In this document: positions 25,067 to 33,848 of the stretch, piece after piece
How the letters are laid out: each line of letters begins with the position of its first letter
How positions within the stretch are numbered: position 1 is the first letter of the stretch
Source of the DNA: Pelagadaptatus sp034112445
GTDB lineage: Bacteria; Pseudomonadota; Gammaproteobacteria; Pseudomonadales; Cellvibrionaceae
Assembly (NCBI GenBank): GCA_034112445.1
Contig: JAWUVI010000019.1
Span: 1-64,000, forward strand
DNA length: 64,000 nt
Reading direction: 5' to 3'
Translations under genes and position numbers: made by a program
Notes under the pieces: model-generated
Told to the model about the DNA's origin: nothing
Seen by the model: the letters and a program-made list of their open reading frames with translations, nothing else
Databases searched by the model: none

Positions 25067-26584
25067 ATGGGTGAACAACCTTTAAGCCAACGCCTGCTAC
25101 TGCGCATTGAACTAGCGGGCAATCGCATCCCCCACCCCACATTGCTGTTTATTTATCTTGCCGCTTTTATCGCGCTACTTTCTGCCTTCACATCGCTATT
25201 TTCTGTTGCAGCCATTCACCCTGTTACCGGCAACGAGATCGCGGCTAAGAGCTTGCTTACTGGCGAAGGGCTGCGCTACATACTTACCTCGGCGGTAAAA
25301 AACTTTACGGGCTTTGCGCCAGTAGGGACGGTCCTAGTAGCCATTATGGGTATTGGTGTAGCCGAACATTCGGGTTTAATACGCGCCTTACTGAGCGCAA
25401 CCATTATGCGCGCACCACAACGGCTGATGACCTTTTTGGTAGTTCTTACAGGTGTGCTTTCTAGTATCGCAACCGATACTGGTTATGTAGTACTAATCCC
25501 CCTAGCCGGGATGTTATTTGCGGGCGTCAACCGCAACCCTGTTGCAGGTATAGCGGCCGCTTTCGCTGGCGTGTCTGGTGGCTTTAGTGCCAATTTATTG
25601 ATTGGCCCATTGGATGCAATTCTGGCAGGAATTTCTACCGAAGCAGCGGTATTGATTGACCCCAGTTATGAAGTCTCTGCAGCAGGAAACTATTACTTTA
25701 TTTTTGCCTCTACTTTTTTAGTCGCTGTCGTTGGCACACTCGTTACCGAAAAATGGGTTGAACCATTATTAGGTGCCTCCAAACATGAAAACACTGAAAC
25801 TATAGGCGCAGTATCGGACCTTGATAAAAAAGGTTTGCGCGCAGTAGGTTGGTTCTCTTTGGCCTTTGTTGCTTTGCTTACTTTATTGGTAATGCCAAGC
25901 GATGGAGTTTTACGCAACCCCGAAACGGGTTCAGTACTGCGTTCACCATTTATATCTGGCGTTGTCGTTTTAGTTGCGGTGTATGGCGCTATTGCGGGCT
26001 ATCTATTTGGCAAGGTCAGCAGAAGCTACCAACAGCCCTCAAAAGATATGATTGCCGGCATGGAAGCGAGCATGGCAACCATGGCCTCCTATTTAGTGTT
26101 GATGTTTTTTGCCGCCCAATTTGTTAACTGGTTTAGCTGGAGTCAGCTCGGTATTATCACGGCCATTACCGGTGCCGATGTATTACAAGCCTTAAACCCT
26201 AACAGCATTGTTTTGCTGGTTTTATTTGTGGTGTTAGCCGCTTTTATAAATTTATTGGTGGGCAGTGCTTCGGCTAAGTGGGCACTTATTGCGCCTATTT
26301 TTGTACCCATGTTATTACTGTCTGGCATTACCCCAGAGGCAGCTCAAGTGGCCTACCGCATCGGCGATAGCTCCACCAATATCATTACCCCTTTAATGCC
26401 TTACTTTGGCGTCGTGGTAGCCTTTGTACAGAAGTACGACAAAGACGCAGGCATAGGCACCCTACTCGCCGCCATGCTGCCTTATAGCATTATGTTTTTA
26501 GTGTGCTGGTCGATCATGTTGGCGGTTTGGTTGCTACTCGGGATTCCACTGGGGCCAGATGCACCGGCCTTTATACCGCAGTAG
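25067..26584 (+). CDS. AbgT-family transporter
   Basis: An inner-membrane transporter of 505 residues with about 11-13 hydrophobic segments and the family features RIELAGNRIPHPTLLFIYLA at the start, SGGFSANLLIGPLDAILAGIS, NLLVGSASAKWALIAPIFVPM and RIGDSSTNIITPLMPYF. AbgT proteins import p-aminobenzoyl-glutamate or export sulfonamides. No abgA/abgB peptidase genes are near, so import of the folate fragment is not supported by context. A 4 x 13 bp array lies in its leader. Confidence 0.92.
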   Translation: MGEQPLSQRLLLRIELAGNRIPHPTLLFIYLAAFIALLSAFTSLFSVAAIHPVTGNEIAAKSLLTGEGLRYILTSAVKNFTGFAPVGTVLVAIMGIGVAEHSGLIRALLSATIMRAPQRLMTFLVVLTGVLSSIATDTGYVVLIPLAGMLFAGVNRNPVAGIAAAFAGVSGGFSANLLIGPLDAILAGISTEAAVLIDPSYEVSAAGNYYFIFASTFLVAVVGTLVTEKWVEPLLGASKHENTETIGAVSDLDKKGLRAVGWFSLAFVALLTLLVMPSDGVLRNPETGSVLRSPFISGVVVLVAVYGAIAGYLFGKVSRSYQQPSKDMIAGMEASMATMASYLVLMFFAAQFVNWFSWSQLGIITAITGADVLQALNPNSIVLLVLFVVLAAFINLLVGSASAKWALIAPIFVPMLLLSGITPEAAQVAYRIGDSSTNIITPLMPYFGVVVAFVQKYDKDAGIGTLLAAMLPYSIMFLVCWSIMLAVWLLLGIPLGPDAPAFIPQ

Positions 26585-26722
26585 AACATTGGTGGCTGGA
26601 TCAGTGACCACTGACAGGGAGAAACTAACCCAAATCGGTCTTATGCGTACTTGAATTTCAGTCCCGTAATGGCACTATAGGCACCAACAAATATAACCAC
26701 TCAATCATAAGGATATACTTTC

Positions 26723-27115
26723 ATGCGTAAAGTTCTCATGGCTCTTTTAGCCGCCTCTTCTTTAACAGCTTCCGCTCAATTAACTGCTGATACTGGCTAT
26801 GGTATTGGCATAACGTACGTCTTTGGTTCAGGTGTGGCTGTGGGCGTCAAAGTATTCGAGGACGATGAAGAAACCGAGACAACGGCTTCACTCGGGATGG
26901 ATTATTTGATTGGCTCCGGTGCTTGGCGTCCAAACATTGGTGCAGCTTATTTAGGCGATAAAAACTACGCTGATTTTACTGTAGGCTGGAACCTAAAAAC
27001 CGGCATGGTAGATTTTGGTTTAGGTGGTGGTTATGCCGATACCGAAGAGGACAATAAGATAACTTGTCCTGTTGGCTTCACATTGATTGGGTCTACTTGT
27101 TTTATGAATACATAA
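26723..27115 (+). CDS. Small secreted, probably outer-membrane beta-strand protein
   Basis: 130 residues with a signal peptide (MRKVLMALLAASSLTASA, cleavage about 18-22). The remainder alternates Gly/aromatic beta strands (YGIGITYVFGSGVAVGVKVF, ASLGMDYLIGSG, NIGAAYLGDKNYADFTVGWNL, DFGLGGGYAD), as in small barrel or half-barrel proteins. Two cysteines near the C-terminus (CPVGFTLIGSTC) may form a disulfide. AAGGA precedes the ATG. No family is recognised. Confidence 0.72.
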   Translation: MRKVLMALLAASSLTASAQLTADTGYGIGITYVFGSGVAVGVKVFEDDEETETTASLGMDYLIGSGAWRPNIGAAYLGDKNYADFTVGWNLKTGMVDFGLGGGYADTEEDNKITCPVGFTLIGSTCFMNT

Positions 27116-27173
27116 AAACTTACGTATCATCGTCTGTAAATCGCGGGCTTTTGAATGTTTGGTAGTGGCACCA

Positions 27174-27196
27174 AAGAGTCTCCTAGTGAGGCTCTT
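27174..27196 (+). terminator. Terminator-like hairpin after the small outer-membrane-like gene
   Basis: AAGAGTCTC (27174-27182) pairs with GAGGCTCTT (27188-27196), with one G-U pair and a 5-base loop, followed by GTTGTAT. The U-run is weak, so termination may be partial. Confidence 0.6.
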
Positions 27197-27355
27197 GTTG
27201 TATCTGGCGACCGTAAGATTTTGGCACACAACATCCATCTTTCATCACCTAAATTCCGTCAATTCAACCTCACAAGCCACCCCAAACAATCCAAACAATC
27301 TCCGCTGCGTATACTGAGATAACTAGAAACGATTGCACCACGAGGCATTTATATA

Positions 27356-27383
27356 AAAACGCCCAGGTAATACTGGGCGTTTT
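27356..27383. terminator. Strong bidirectional rho-independent terminator
   Basis: AAAACGCCCAG and CTGGGCGTTTT form an 11-bp stem with a 6-base loop. T-runs follow on both strands, and it lies between convergent genes, so it can end transcripts from either side. Confidence 0.9.
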
Positions 27384-27386
27384 CAA

Positions 27387-27452
27387 CTCAACAAAGTACT
27401 TATTTCAAGTAAACAAAGTACTTATTTCAAGCCAACAAAGTACTTATTTCAA
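27387..27452 (-). repeat. Three tandem 22-bp units spanning the aldehyde dehydrogenase stop codon
   Basis: On the coding strand each unit begins TTGAAATAAGTACTTTGTT; units lie at 27452-27431, 27430-27409 and 27408-27387. The gene's last two codons and its stop (TTG AAA TAA) are in the first unit, so the stop codon is present three times. A partial fourth copy (TTGAAAA) leads into the terminator stem. Confidence 0.92.
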
Positions 27453-28862
27453 CTTAGTGATTACATCGCCAAACAAGTCTTCATCAGCAGGTATAACTTT
27501 AGGTGTCGCAAGAGGTTTAGAGACCCAAGTTACGTTGATCAAATGTCTCCAGTTGATATTCTCATTGGTGGAATTTCCTCCCCAAGTCCCACAACCCAAA
27601 GAGAAAGTTTGGCGCATACCATTCCATAAGTTACCGCTGTTAGACGGCGCTTGTGGTTGGTTTACCATAACTCGTGAAGTTTTGGTTTGCGCTGCCAACT
27701 TAAGGATATTCTCGTCGTTGTTTGAGTAAATACCGCAAGAGTGACCCATGCCCTGATAAGCCTGAATCTCATTAGTTAGCGCGATGGCTTCATCAATACA
27801 CTTAACTTTATAGAAAGCCATAATGGCTGACAGTTTTTCACCTGAGAATGGATTATCTGGACCAGTACCCGTTTCCGGCACAATGATAAAAGTACGGTCT
27901 TCTGGAATAGCAAAGCCGCACAAGTCGGCCAGCACCTGTGGACGGAGCACCACAGCTTTAGGATTCAAAGCGCCATTTTCCCACAATACATCTTCGATTT
28001 TTTTGATTTCTTCCTGCGATGCAACATAACCGCCCTGCGCAATCAGCTTCTCTAACAACTGATCATAAACAGATTCGAAAGCGATAACCGAATTGTCAGC
28101 CGAACAAGAGGCCGCCAAATCAAGAGTTTTTGAAATGCGGATTTTTTCAGCGGCTTCATCTAAGTTGGCCGTATCATCAACCGTAATAACCGCATTACCT
28201 GCACCCACACCCAAAGCCGGGGTACCACTGGAGTATGCCGCGCCGACCATAGCGGGGCCACCAGTAGCTAAAATCAAATCGCATTGTTTCATCAACTCGT
28301 CGGTTTTTTCCATGGAAGGCAATTCGATTGCTTGCACGAGATCGGCCGGCGCATCCATTTTGACCAAAGCGGCACGCATATTATCAACAATCATTTTATT
28401 GGTTAGCTTAGCCCGCGGATGTGGCGCAACGATAATGGCATTACGACCCTTAACGGCATTAATACCTTTGATAACCGGCGTGGCCTCAGGATTAGTCGAT
28501 GGTGACAAAGCGCCAATAACGCCTACCGGTTTGGCGATCTTAATAATATTGCGCTCTTTATCTTCTTCAATAATACCAACTGATTTGTCGTCGATTATGT
28601 CCATCAAGGCAGCACGCGTTTTGGTGAATATCTTAGCGAACTTACCGTTGTAGTCGCCCAACTGCGTTTCTTCTAGAGTGTGGGTCGCTATACCTTCGGC
28701 AACGCCTGGCTGGCAGCACGACCACACCATGGCTTTAATTAATGCGTCAACCTGCTCTTGGCTATAGTCTTCTATTTTTGCTTGAGCCACACGAGCACGC
28801 TCAATCATCGCGGCGATCTCACGCGCAGCATCGGTATCGGCAATTGTTTTTGGTAAAGCCAT
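27444..28862 (-). CDS. Acylating aldehyde dehydrogenase (CoA-dependent)
   Basis: The enzyme converts an aldehyde, CoA and NAD+ to acyl-CoA, or the reverse. From the ATG at 28862 (AAGGA 7 bases upstream; an ATG 18 bases earlier lacks a Shine-Dalgarno) it has 472 residues. It resembles the AdhE/EutE class: PVGVIGALSPSTNPEATPV, VGAGNAV, catalytic Cys in AASCSADNSVI, and GCGTWGGNS near the end. The stand-alone form could be acetaldehyde dehydrogenase or the sulfoacetaldehyde-specific enzyme SauS. No alcohol dehydrogenase, shell or sulfonate gene is adjacent, so the substrate is open. Confidence 0.85.
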   Translation of the reverse strand: MALPKTIADTDAAREIAAMIERARVAQAKIEDYSQEQVDALIKAMVWSCCQPGVAEGIATHTLEETQLGDYNGKFAKIFTKTRAALMDIIDDKSVGIIEEDKERNIIKIAKPVGVIGALSPSTNPEATPVIKGINAVKGRNAIIVAPHPRAKLTNKMIVDNMRAALVKMDAPADLVQAIELPSMEKTDELMKQCDLILATGGPAMVGAAYSSGTPALGVGAGNAVITVDDTANLDEAAEKIRISKTLDLAASCSADNSVIAFESVYDQLLEKLIAQGGYVASQEEIKKIEDVLWENGALNPKAVVLRPQVLADLCGFAIPEDRTFIIVPETGTGPDNPFSGEKLSAIMAFYKVKCIDEAIALTNEIQAYQGMGHSCGIYSNNDENILKLAAQTKTSRVMVNQPQAPSNSGNLWNGMRQTFSLGCGTWGGNSTNENINWRHLINVTWVSKPLATPKVIPADEDLFGDVITKLK

Positions 28863-29082
28863 ATCAATATCCTTGGTCATTCAGTTAACAGACAATTCAC
28901 CTGTGAATTTTACTACAGGCATAAGCATGACGTCATAATAGAGAATAGGCTCAGTTTATCAATTGATTATCTTGCGACCTAAATGGACTATATTGTTTCT
29001 GTGTTTATCTAGACTCAATCAATGTTAATCTTCTTGGGCGCTTAACGATTATTAATAGGCATCAACTCTAGGTATTATAATA

Positions 29083-30429
29083 ATGACAACTCTCCCATCA
29101 AAATTCTGTAAAACTTTGCTGCAGATATCATCCGTTCTAGTGATTGCCGCATCGGCTAATATTTTGGCATCCGATAAAAACGTTTCGACTTCCGATAAAG
29201 CGGCCATCATGCAGTCTACACCGCCAACAACTGCCGGCCAGGTAACCTTTCACAATTACCGAGACTACCCTTATAGCCAATGGTCATTTCATAATATTGG
29301 CGGGCCTATGCATGTCTTATCTATCCCAAGAGCAGGACCGGTTAGGCTGCTCAATAATAAGCCCCGTCAAGAACTAGCAGAACTCAAATTAAACGACCAT
29401 CACGAACAGCTTAAAGATGTAGAAACCATATTTGCCGAAAACGATACAGACGCATTGGTTGTACTGCGCGGTGATGACATTGTATTAGAGCGCTATTACA
29501 ACGGCATGAATCGTCACTCACAACACATTTGGTTTTCAGCCACAAAATCTCTAGTCAGCACAGCGTTTGGTATTTTAGTTGAACAAGGCAAAGTAAAGTT
29601 GAGCGATTCTCCTGCTGACCATATACCTGAACTGAAAGGCAGCGGCTTTGAGCGCACCACCATTCAAAACATTTTAAATCACAGCAGCGCTATAGACTTC
29701 CATGAAACCTATACCGACCTGAGTTCCGACTTTTTTACTCGCTACGCCCCCGCAATGAACATGGCCTGGCTTCCTGGTGCTCAAGATGTGCGGCCAACCG
29801 AAACTGATACGTTTGGGATTCATGATTTTCTGAGTAATTTCATCCGTCCCGATACAGCTCTAGAACCAGGCGATGCTTTTGATTACAACTCTAGTAACGC
29901 TGATGTTTTAGGCTGGCTCATCAGCCGTATCAGCGGCATGCCATTGCAAGACTTTTTGCATCAACATATCTGGTCAAAATTAGGGGCAGAGCACGATGCA
30001 TTAATTGTTGTAGATAGAGCTTTAATGCCAATCGCAACAGGAGGAATGACCACATCAGCTCGTGACGCCGCTTTATTTGGGCAAATGATTCTTAATCGAG
30101 GCAGGGTCGACAATCAGCAAATAATCCCCGGCAGTTGGGTTGATGCAACGCTCAATATCAGCCCGAAAGACAAACAAAAAATGCAGGCAAACAAAAAATA
30201 TAAACACACGTCTTGGATTGCTTATCACAATATGTGGTGGTTGCTAGATGAAACTAAGGGGGAGTACGCCGCTGTTGGAATTCATGGGCAAGTTATCTAC
30301 ATCAATCGCTCAGCCGATATTGTTGTGGTGTTTATGTCGAGCCAAGCAGTTGCGAGCGCAGCAAAAAGCCCAAAATTCCCTTCGAAACTATTGGCAGCAC
30401 AAGCCATAGCAAAACATTTATCCCGCTAA
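29083..30429 (+). CDS. Secreted serine hydrolase, beta-lactamase/NylB-like
   Basis: 448 residues with a signal peptide (about 1-29, ending NILAS) and a class-C-type serine hydrolase domain. The nucleophile motif SxxK is SATK at 152-155, the second motif is YNSSN (about 264-268, the Y-x-N type), and the fold's C-terminal part has AVGIHGQVIYIN. The N-terminal 95 residues include TFHNYRDYPYSQWSFHNIGG, typical of 6-aminohexanoate-dimer-hydrolase-like esterases. It is more likely a periplasmic esterase or amidase than a true beta-lactamase. No partner gene is evident. Confidence 0.85.
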   Translation: MTTLPSKFCKTLLQISSVLVIAASANILASDKNVSTSDKAAIMQSTPPTTAGQVTFHNYRDYPYSQWSFHNIGGPMHVLSIPRAGPVRLLNNKPRQELAELKLNDHHEQLKDVETIFAENDTDALVVLRGDDIVLERYYNGMNRHSQHIWFSATKSLVSTAFGILVEQGKVKLSDSPADHIPELKGSGFERTTIQNILNHSSAIDFHETYTDLSSDFFTRYAPAMNMAWLPGAQDVRPTETDTFGIHDFLSNFIRPDTALEPGDAFDYNSSNADVLGWLISRISGMPLQDFLHQHIWSKLGAEHDALIVVDRALMPIATGGMTTSARDAALFGQMILNRGRVDNQQIIPGSWVDATLNISPKDKQKMQANKKYKHTSWIAYHNMWWLLDETKGEYAAVGIHGQVIYINRSADIVVVFMSSQAVASAAKSPKFPSKLLAAQAIAKHLSR

Positions 30430-30527
30430 TTTTACACCAAGTTACCCCTTATCTATTGGTAAGGGGTAACTCCTCCTTTACAATCACCACACAGTAAATC
30501 CCTTAATTTTTAATAGGCTTTTCTCTT

Positions 30528-32192
30528 ATGGCTCAGTATGTTTATTCCATGAACCAAGTCAGTAAAGTGGTTCCCCCCAAGCGCGAAATTCTTAAAAACA
30601 TTTCACTGTCTTTTTTCCCCGGCGCAAAAATTGGTGTATTGGGTTTAAACGGCTCGGGCAAATCCACCCTCTTGAAAATCATGGCCGGCTTAGATACTGA
30701 TATCAGCGGTGAAGCACGCCCAATGCCTGACATAAAAGTCGGCTACTTAGCACAAGAGCCTTTACTCGACCCGAACAAAGATGTTCGTGGCAACGTTGAA
30801 GACGGGTATCGTGAAGCACTCGACGCTCTGGCCGGCCTCGATAAAGTGTATGCAGACTATGCTGAACCAGATGCCGACTTTGATGCTTTAGCCAAACAGC
30901 AAGGCAAGTACGAAGATGTTATTCAGGCTTGGGACGCGCATAATTTAAATCATAAGTTAGAAAATGCGGCTGATGCACTACGCCTGCCACCCTGGGATGC
31001 TGATATCAGTAAACTGTCGGGGGGTGAGAAGCGTCGGGTGGCTTTATGCCGGCTGCTACTATCGCGTCCCGATATGTTGCTGCTTGATGAGCCAACTAAC
31101 CACTTAGATGCTGAGAGTGTGTATTGGCTGGAGCGTTTTTTAGTCGACTTCCCCGGCACTGTCGTTGCCATCACGCATGATCGTTACTTTTTAGACAACG
31201 CTGCAGGTTGGATTTTAGAGCTAGATCGCGGCCGCGGCATTCCCTATGAAGGTAACTATTCAAGCTGGCTTGAACAAAAAGAACAACGCTTAGAGCAAGA
31301 GCAGCGCAGTGAAGCATCTCATCAGAGAGCCATTAAAGCCGAACTTGAGTGGGTGCAACAAAACCCTAAAGGCCGAAGAGCCAAAAGCAAAGCTCGTCTG
31401 TCACGCTTTGAAGAGATGCAATCACAAGAATTCCAGACCCGTAACGAAACCAACGAAATTTACATTCCGCCTGGTGAGCGCCTCGGCGATAAGGTCATTG
31501 AACTGCACAATATAAGTAAAAGTTACGGTGACCGGTTACTCATTAATGATTTGAGCTTAAGCATTCCCAAAGGCGCTATAGTCGGAATTGTTGGTGGTAA
31601 TGGTGCAGGTAAATCCACCTTATTTCGGATGCTATCAGGTGCAGAACAACCCGACAGTGGTGACATTGTCGTGGGCGAAACCGTGAAAATGGCGTTTGTT
31701 GAACAAAGCCGTGAAAATCTTGATGACAATCAAAATGTCTGGGAGGCCATATCCGGTGGTCACGATATGCTTAAGATCGGTAACTATGAAGTCAGCTCTC
31801 GATCTTATGCGGGCCGTTTTAACTTCAAGGGCTCTGATCAACAAAAACGAGTGGGAGACTTATCGGGCGGGGAGAGAGGACGTTTACACCTAGCCAACAC
31901 GCTGAAGCAGGGAGCTAATGTCTTACTCTTAGATGAACCTTCCAACGATTTAGATATTGAAACCTTACGTGCGCTTGAAAATGCGCTGTTAAATTTCCCC
32001 GGCTGCGCCTTGGTGATTTCTCATGATCGCTGGTTCTTAGATCGGGTAGCCACCCATATTCTGGCCTACGAAGGCGACAGTGATGTCGTGTTTTTTGAAG
32101 GTAATTATACCGAGTATCACGAAGACCTTATTGAACGCAAAGGTGACGATGCCCAACCACACAGAATGAAATATAAACCTCTTAAGAGCTAG
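30528..32192 (+). CDS. ettA: Energy-dependent translational throttle protein EttA
   Basis: EttA is a soluble ABC-F ATPase that binds the ribosomal E site and gates the first peptide bond according to the ATP/ADP ratio. The 554-residue protein starts MAQYVYSMNQVSKVVPPKREIL, as the family does, and has two ABC domains (Walker A GLNGSGKST and GGNGAGKST; signatures LSGGEKRRVALCR and LSGGERGRLHLAN; DEPTNHLD and DEPSNDLD), joined by the charged P-site tRNA interaction linker (about 240-320). A terminator follows. Confidence 0.97.
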   Translation: MAQYVYSMNQVSKVVPPKREILKNISLSFFPGAKIGVLGLNGSGKSTLLKIMAGLDTDISGEARPMPDIKVGYLAQEPLLDPNKDVRGNVEDGYREALDALAGLDKVYADYAEPDADFDALAKQQGKYEDVIQAWDAHNLNHKLENAADALRLPPWDADISKLSGGEKRRVALCRLLLSRPDMLLLDEPTNHLDAESVYWLERFLVDFPGTVVAITHDRYFLDNAAGWILELDRGRGIPYEGNYSSWLEQKEQRLEQEQRSEASHQRAIKAELEWVQQNPKGRRAKSKARLSRFEEMQSQEFQTRNETNEIYIPPGERLGDKVIELHNISKSYGDRLLINDLSLSIPKGAIVGIVGGNGAGKSTLFRMLSGAEQPDSGDIVVGETVKMAFVEQSRENLDDNQNVWEAISGGHDMLKIGNYEVSSRSYAGRFNFKGSDQQKRVGDLSGGERGRLHLANTLKQGANVLLLDEPSNDLDIETLRALENALLNFPGCALVISHDRWFLDRVATHILAYEGDSDVVFFEGNYTEYHEDLIERKGDDAQPHRMKYKPLKS

Positions 32193-32237
32193 CTGGCAGG
32201 CCTTATCGCTTCTGGCTTATCTCTAGAAAGTAAAAAA

Positions 32238-32282
32238 TCCGCTGCGCTTATTCGGCAATAATCGAAGCCAGCGGACTTTCTT
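32238..32282 (+). terminator. Rho-independent terminator after ettA
   Basis: TCCGCTG (32238-32244) pairs with CAGCGGA (32269-32275), with an inner GCTT/AAGC helix and a long loop. CTTTCTT follows. It lies about 45 bases after the ettA stop. Confidence 0.72.
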
Positions 32283-32330
32283 AATCTAGTATTTAGATAC
32301 CCCCAACACATCCATATTAGGGAGAAGCTT

Positions 32331-32705
32331 ATGCTAGATTACGAACTATTAAGCGATGAAGGCATCGTCCGGATTCATCCAGAAAGCCCCTTGCAAGCAA
32401 GAGATTTCGCGGCGCTCAATGAAATGGTTGAGCGTTATTTAAGTCGTCACGAGAAACTCAATGGTCTCCTGATAACGGCCGATGATTTACTTGGCTGGGA
32501 GGAGTTTTCAGATTGGTTCGATCACCTCACTTTCACCAAAAACCATCAGGCGGCCATTACCCGCGTTGCCACAATTTCCGATGCCGATCTACCTAAACTG
32601 TCACCCGAAATTAATGAATACTTCTCTACGTCTGAGATCAAGCACTTCTCCAGCAATGAAGAAACCCAAGCGATGTCTTGGTTTGAGCACAGTACAATTC
32701 AGTAG
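32331..32705 (+). CDS. SpoIIAA/STAS-like small protein
   Basis: 124 residues with the SpoIIAA-like (STAS-fold) pattern: MLDYELLSDEGIVRIHPESPL, LNGLLITADDLLGWEEFSDWFDHL and RVATISDADLPKL. Members are soluble, often single genes, of unknown role, sometimes proposed to bind lipids or nucleotides. GGGAG precedes the ATG and a clear terminator follows, so it is monocistronic. Confidence 0.8.
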   Translation: MLDYELLSDEGIVRIHPESPLQARDFAALNEMVERYLSRHEKLNGLLITADDLLGWEEFSDWFDHLTFTKNHQAAITRVATISDADLPKLSPEINEYFSTSEIKHFSSNEETQAMSWFEHSTIQ

Positions 32706-32744
32706 CTCTAGCTCCCCTAAAATAAAACCAAACAATCCTTTTAG

Positions 32745-32768
32745 ACCTCTTATTCCAGAGGTTTTTTT
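32745..32768 (+). terminator. Rho-independent terminator after the STAS-like gene
   Basis: ACCTCT (32745-32750) pairs with AGAGGT (32757-32762) around a 6-base loop and is followed by seven T residues (counting the last stem base). It lies 40 bases after the stop codon. Confidence 0.85.
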
Positions 32769-32872
32769 AGTCTTAAATCGCGAAAAATGTAACTACTCAC
32801 ATACACCCCAACTAAATATACCCACCGCAAGTGAACTGGCGGTCACACAAGCTGATTGAACACCAACAAAAA

Positions 32873-32888
32873 TGGAACTATAGTTCCA
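32873..32888. promoter_or_regulatory. Perfect 16-bp palindrome, possible operator
   Basis: TGGAACTATAGTTCCA is a perfect inverted repeat in the AT-rich, gene-free 32769-32996 stretch, 109 bases before the 105-residue hypothetical gene at 32997. Short perfect palindromes of this size often bind dimeric regulators. No further copy was noticed in the window. Confidence 0.5.
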
Positions 32889-32996
32889 AATATAAACATT
32901 GCACACAGATGCGAGTTTCCTTGTGAGCCAAAAGCAAAATAACACTCACACTTAGGCCATATGTATTTAAAAAACCCATAACGCTAGGGACAAATA

Positions 32997-33314
32997 ATGC
33001 TAACAACAAACGACAACAACTTGCTCGGCGGGCGTGAAATTAATATTCCTGAGCATAAAAAGACTGAACTGCAAAATATAAGTCGATTGACTTCAGATTT
33101 GAACTTTGTGGTACTAGAGCTTATAGAAAACCAAGCACGCCATAAGTTCGTGCTGGTCAGTGATCAATATCGTGAATGTGAAACAAAAGCTCTAACCCCA
33201 AGCTTCTCTTCGCTACAAGAACTCGAAGAGTTTCTCTCAATGAATGCAGACAAAATATTACACCGCTACTTGCTTGGTTCTATAACCGAAGATATGTCTT
33301 TGCAGAGCGTATAG
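32997..33314 (+). CDS. Small soluble protein of unknown function
   Basis: 105 residues starting MLTTNDNNLLGGREINIPEH, with AGGG 8 bases before the ATG. It looks like one alpha/beta domain (LNFVVLELIENQARHKFVLVSDQYRE), without membrane segments or known motifs. Its 291-base upstream gap contains a perfect palindrome, a hint of specific regulation. I do not recognise the family. Confidence 0.6.
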   Translation: MLTTNDNNLLGGREINIPEHKKTELQNISRLTSDLNFVVLELIENQARHKFVLVSDQYRECETKALTPSFSSLQELEEFLSMNADKILHRYLLGSITEDMSLQSV

Positions 33315-33355
33315 GATTTAGTGAAAGGCCGAAGGGCATTGAAACAGCTTGTTGG

Positions 33356-33736
33356 TTATTGTATTTCACCGTCAAACTCACTTAATAAATCCAAAGGCTC
33401 AACCTCTAAACCTTCCATATCCGCATCCCAATTAATGCCCACCAGAACCACATCATCGTGCATACCGGGCAGCCACTCATCCAGTAATTCTTCTGTGGAT
33501 ATTGGCACAACCTTATACACGCTCCAATCATCCACGCAATGAGTTTGCGCAAATTCAGGTTGTGACCAGAAAGGCATAACATCTGTGTCATCGTGTTTTT
33601 CAGACGGGCACACCGCCCAACCATCTGGTCCCTCTAAGCCCCAAACGCAGCCAGTCTCCATAGCTTCAACAATAAAGCGATCAAAGTTCTCTTCAACATC
33701 ATCGGATAAAGATTCTGATACTGGCGACTCTGTCAT
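33356..33736 (-). CDS. DUF2750 family protein
   Basis: 126 residues, acidic, with the DUF2750 pattern: ETGCVWGLEGPDGWAVCPS, DVMPFWSQPEFAQTHC, YKVVPISTEELLDEWLPGM and VLVGINWDADMEGLEVEP. The function of the family is unknown; a role in protein or nucleic-acid binding has not been shown. It ends 41 bases from the rightward hypothetical gene at 32997 (convergent). Confidence 0.85.
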   Translation of the reverse strand: MTESPVSESLSDDVEENFDRFIVEAMETGCVWGLEGPDGWAVCPSEKHDDTDVMPFWSQPEFAQTHCVDDWSVYKVVPISTEELLDEWLPGMHDDVVLVGINWDADMEGLEVEPLDLLSEFDGEIQ

Positions 33737-33794
33737 GGACTTATACCTTATTTATTTGTGGATAGATTGATGGCAACACATTGTTTGATAGCTG

Positions 33795-33848
33795 CCCTTA
33801 CTTAATAGCAACACCTTACCTAAAATCAACACTTTAACTAACAGCAAC
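33795..33848 (-). repeat. Three diverged tandem 18-bp units spanning the thioesterase stop codon
   Basis: On the coding strand the units are GTTGCTGTTAGTTAAAGT (33848-33831), GTTGATTTTAGGTAAGGT (33830-33813) and GTTGCTATTAAGTAAGGG (33812-33795). Each has TAA at the same place; the first is the gene's stop. Differences among copies (about 5-6 of 18) suggest an older duplication than the arrays near 27.4 or 38.8 kb. Confidence 0.75.

Larger units (their letters stand above)
27116..27443. other. Intergenic stretch with two terminators and a tandem repeat, no gene
   Basis: This 328-base gap separates two convergent genes. It holds a terminator for the rightward small protein gene (27174-27196), a strong bidirectional terminator (27356-27383) and most of a 3 x 22 bp array that continues into the aldehyde dehydrogenase stop (27387-27452). 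Between about 27200 and 27350 I see no coding or structural signal. Confidence 0.7.

Noticed and set aside
28093..28653. A 186-codon open frame antisense to the aldehyde dehydrogenase.
   Set aside because: It lies wholly within a well-supported gene and shows no domain; its composition mirrors that gene.
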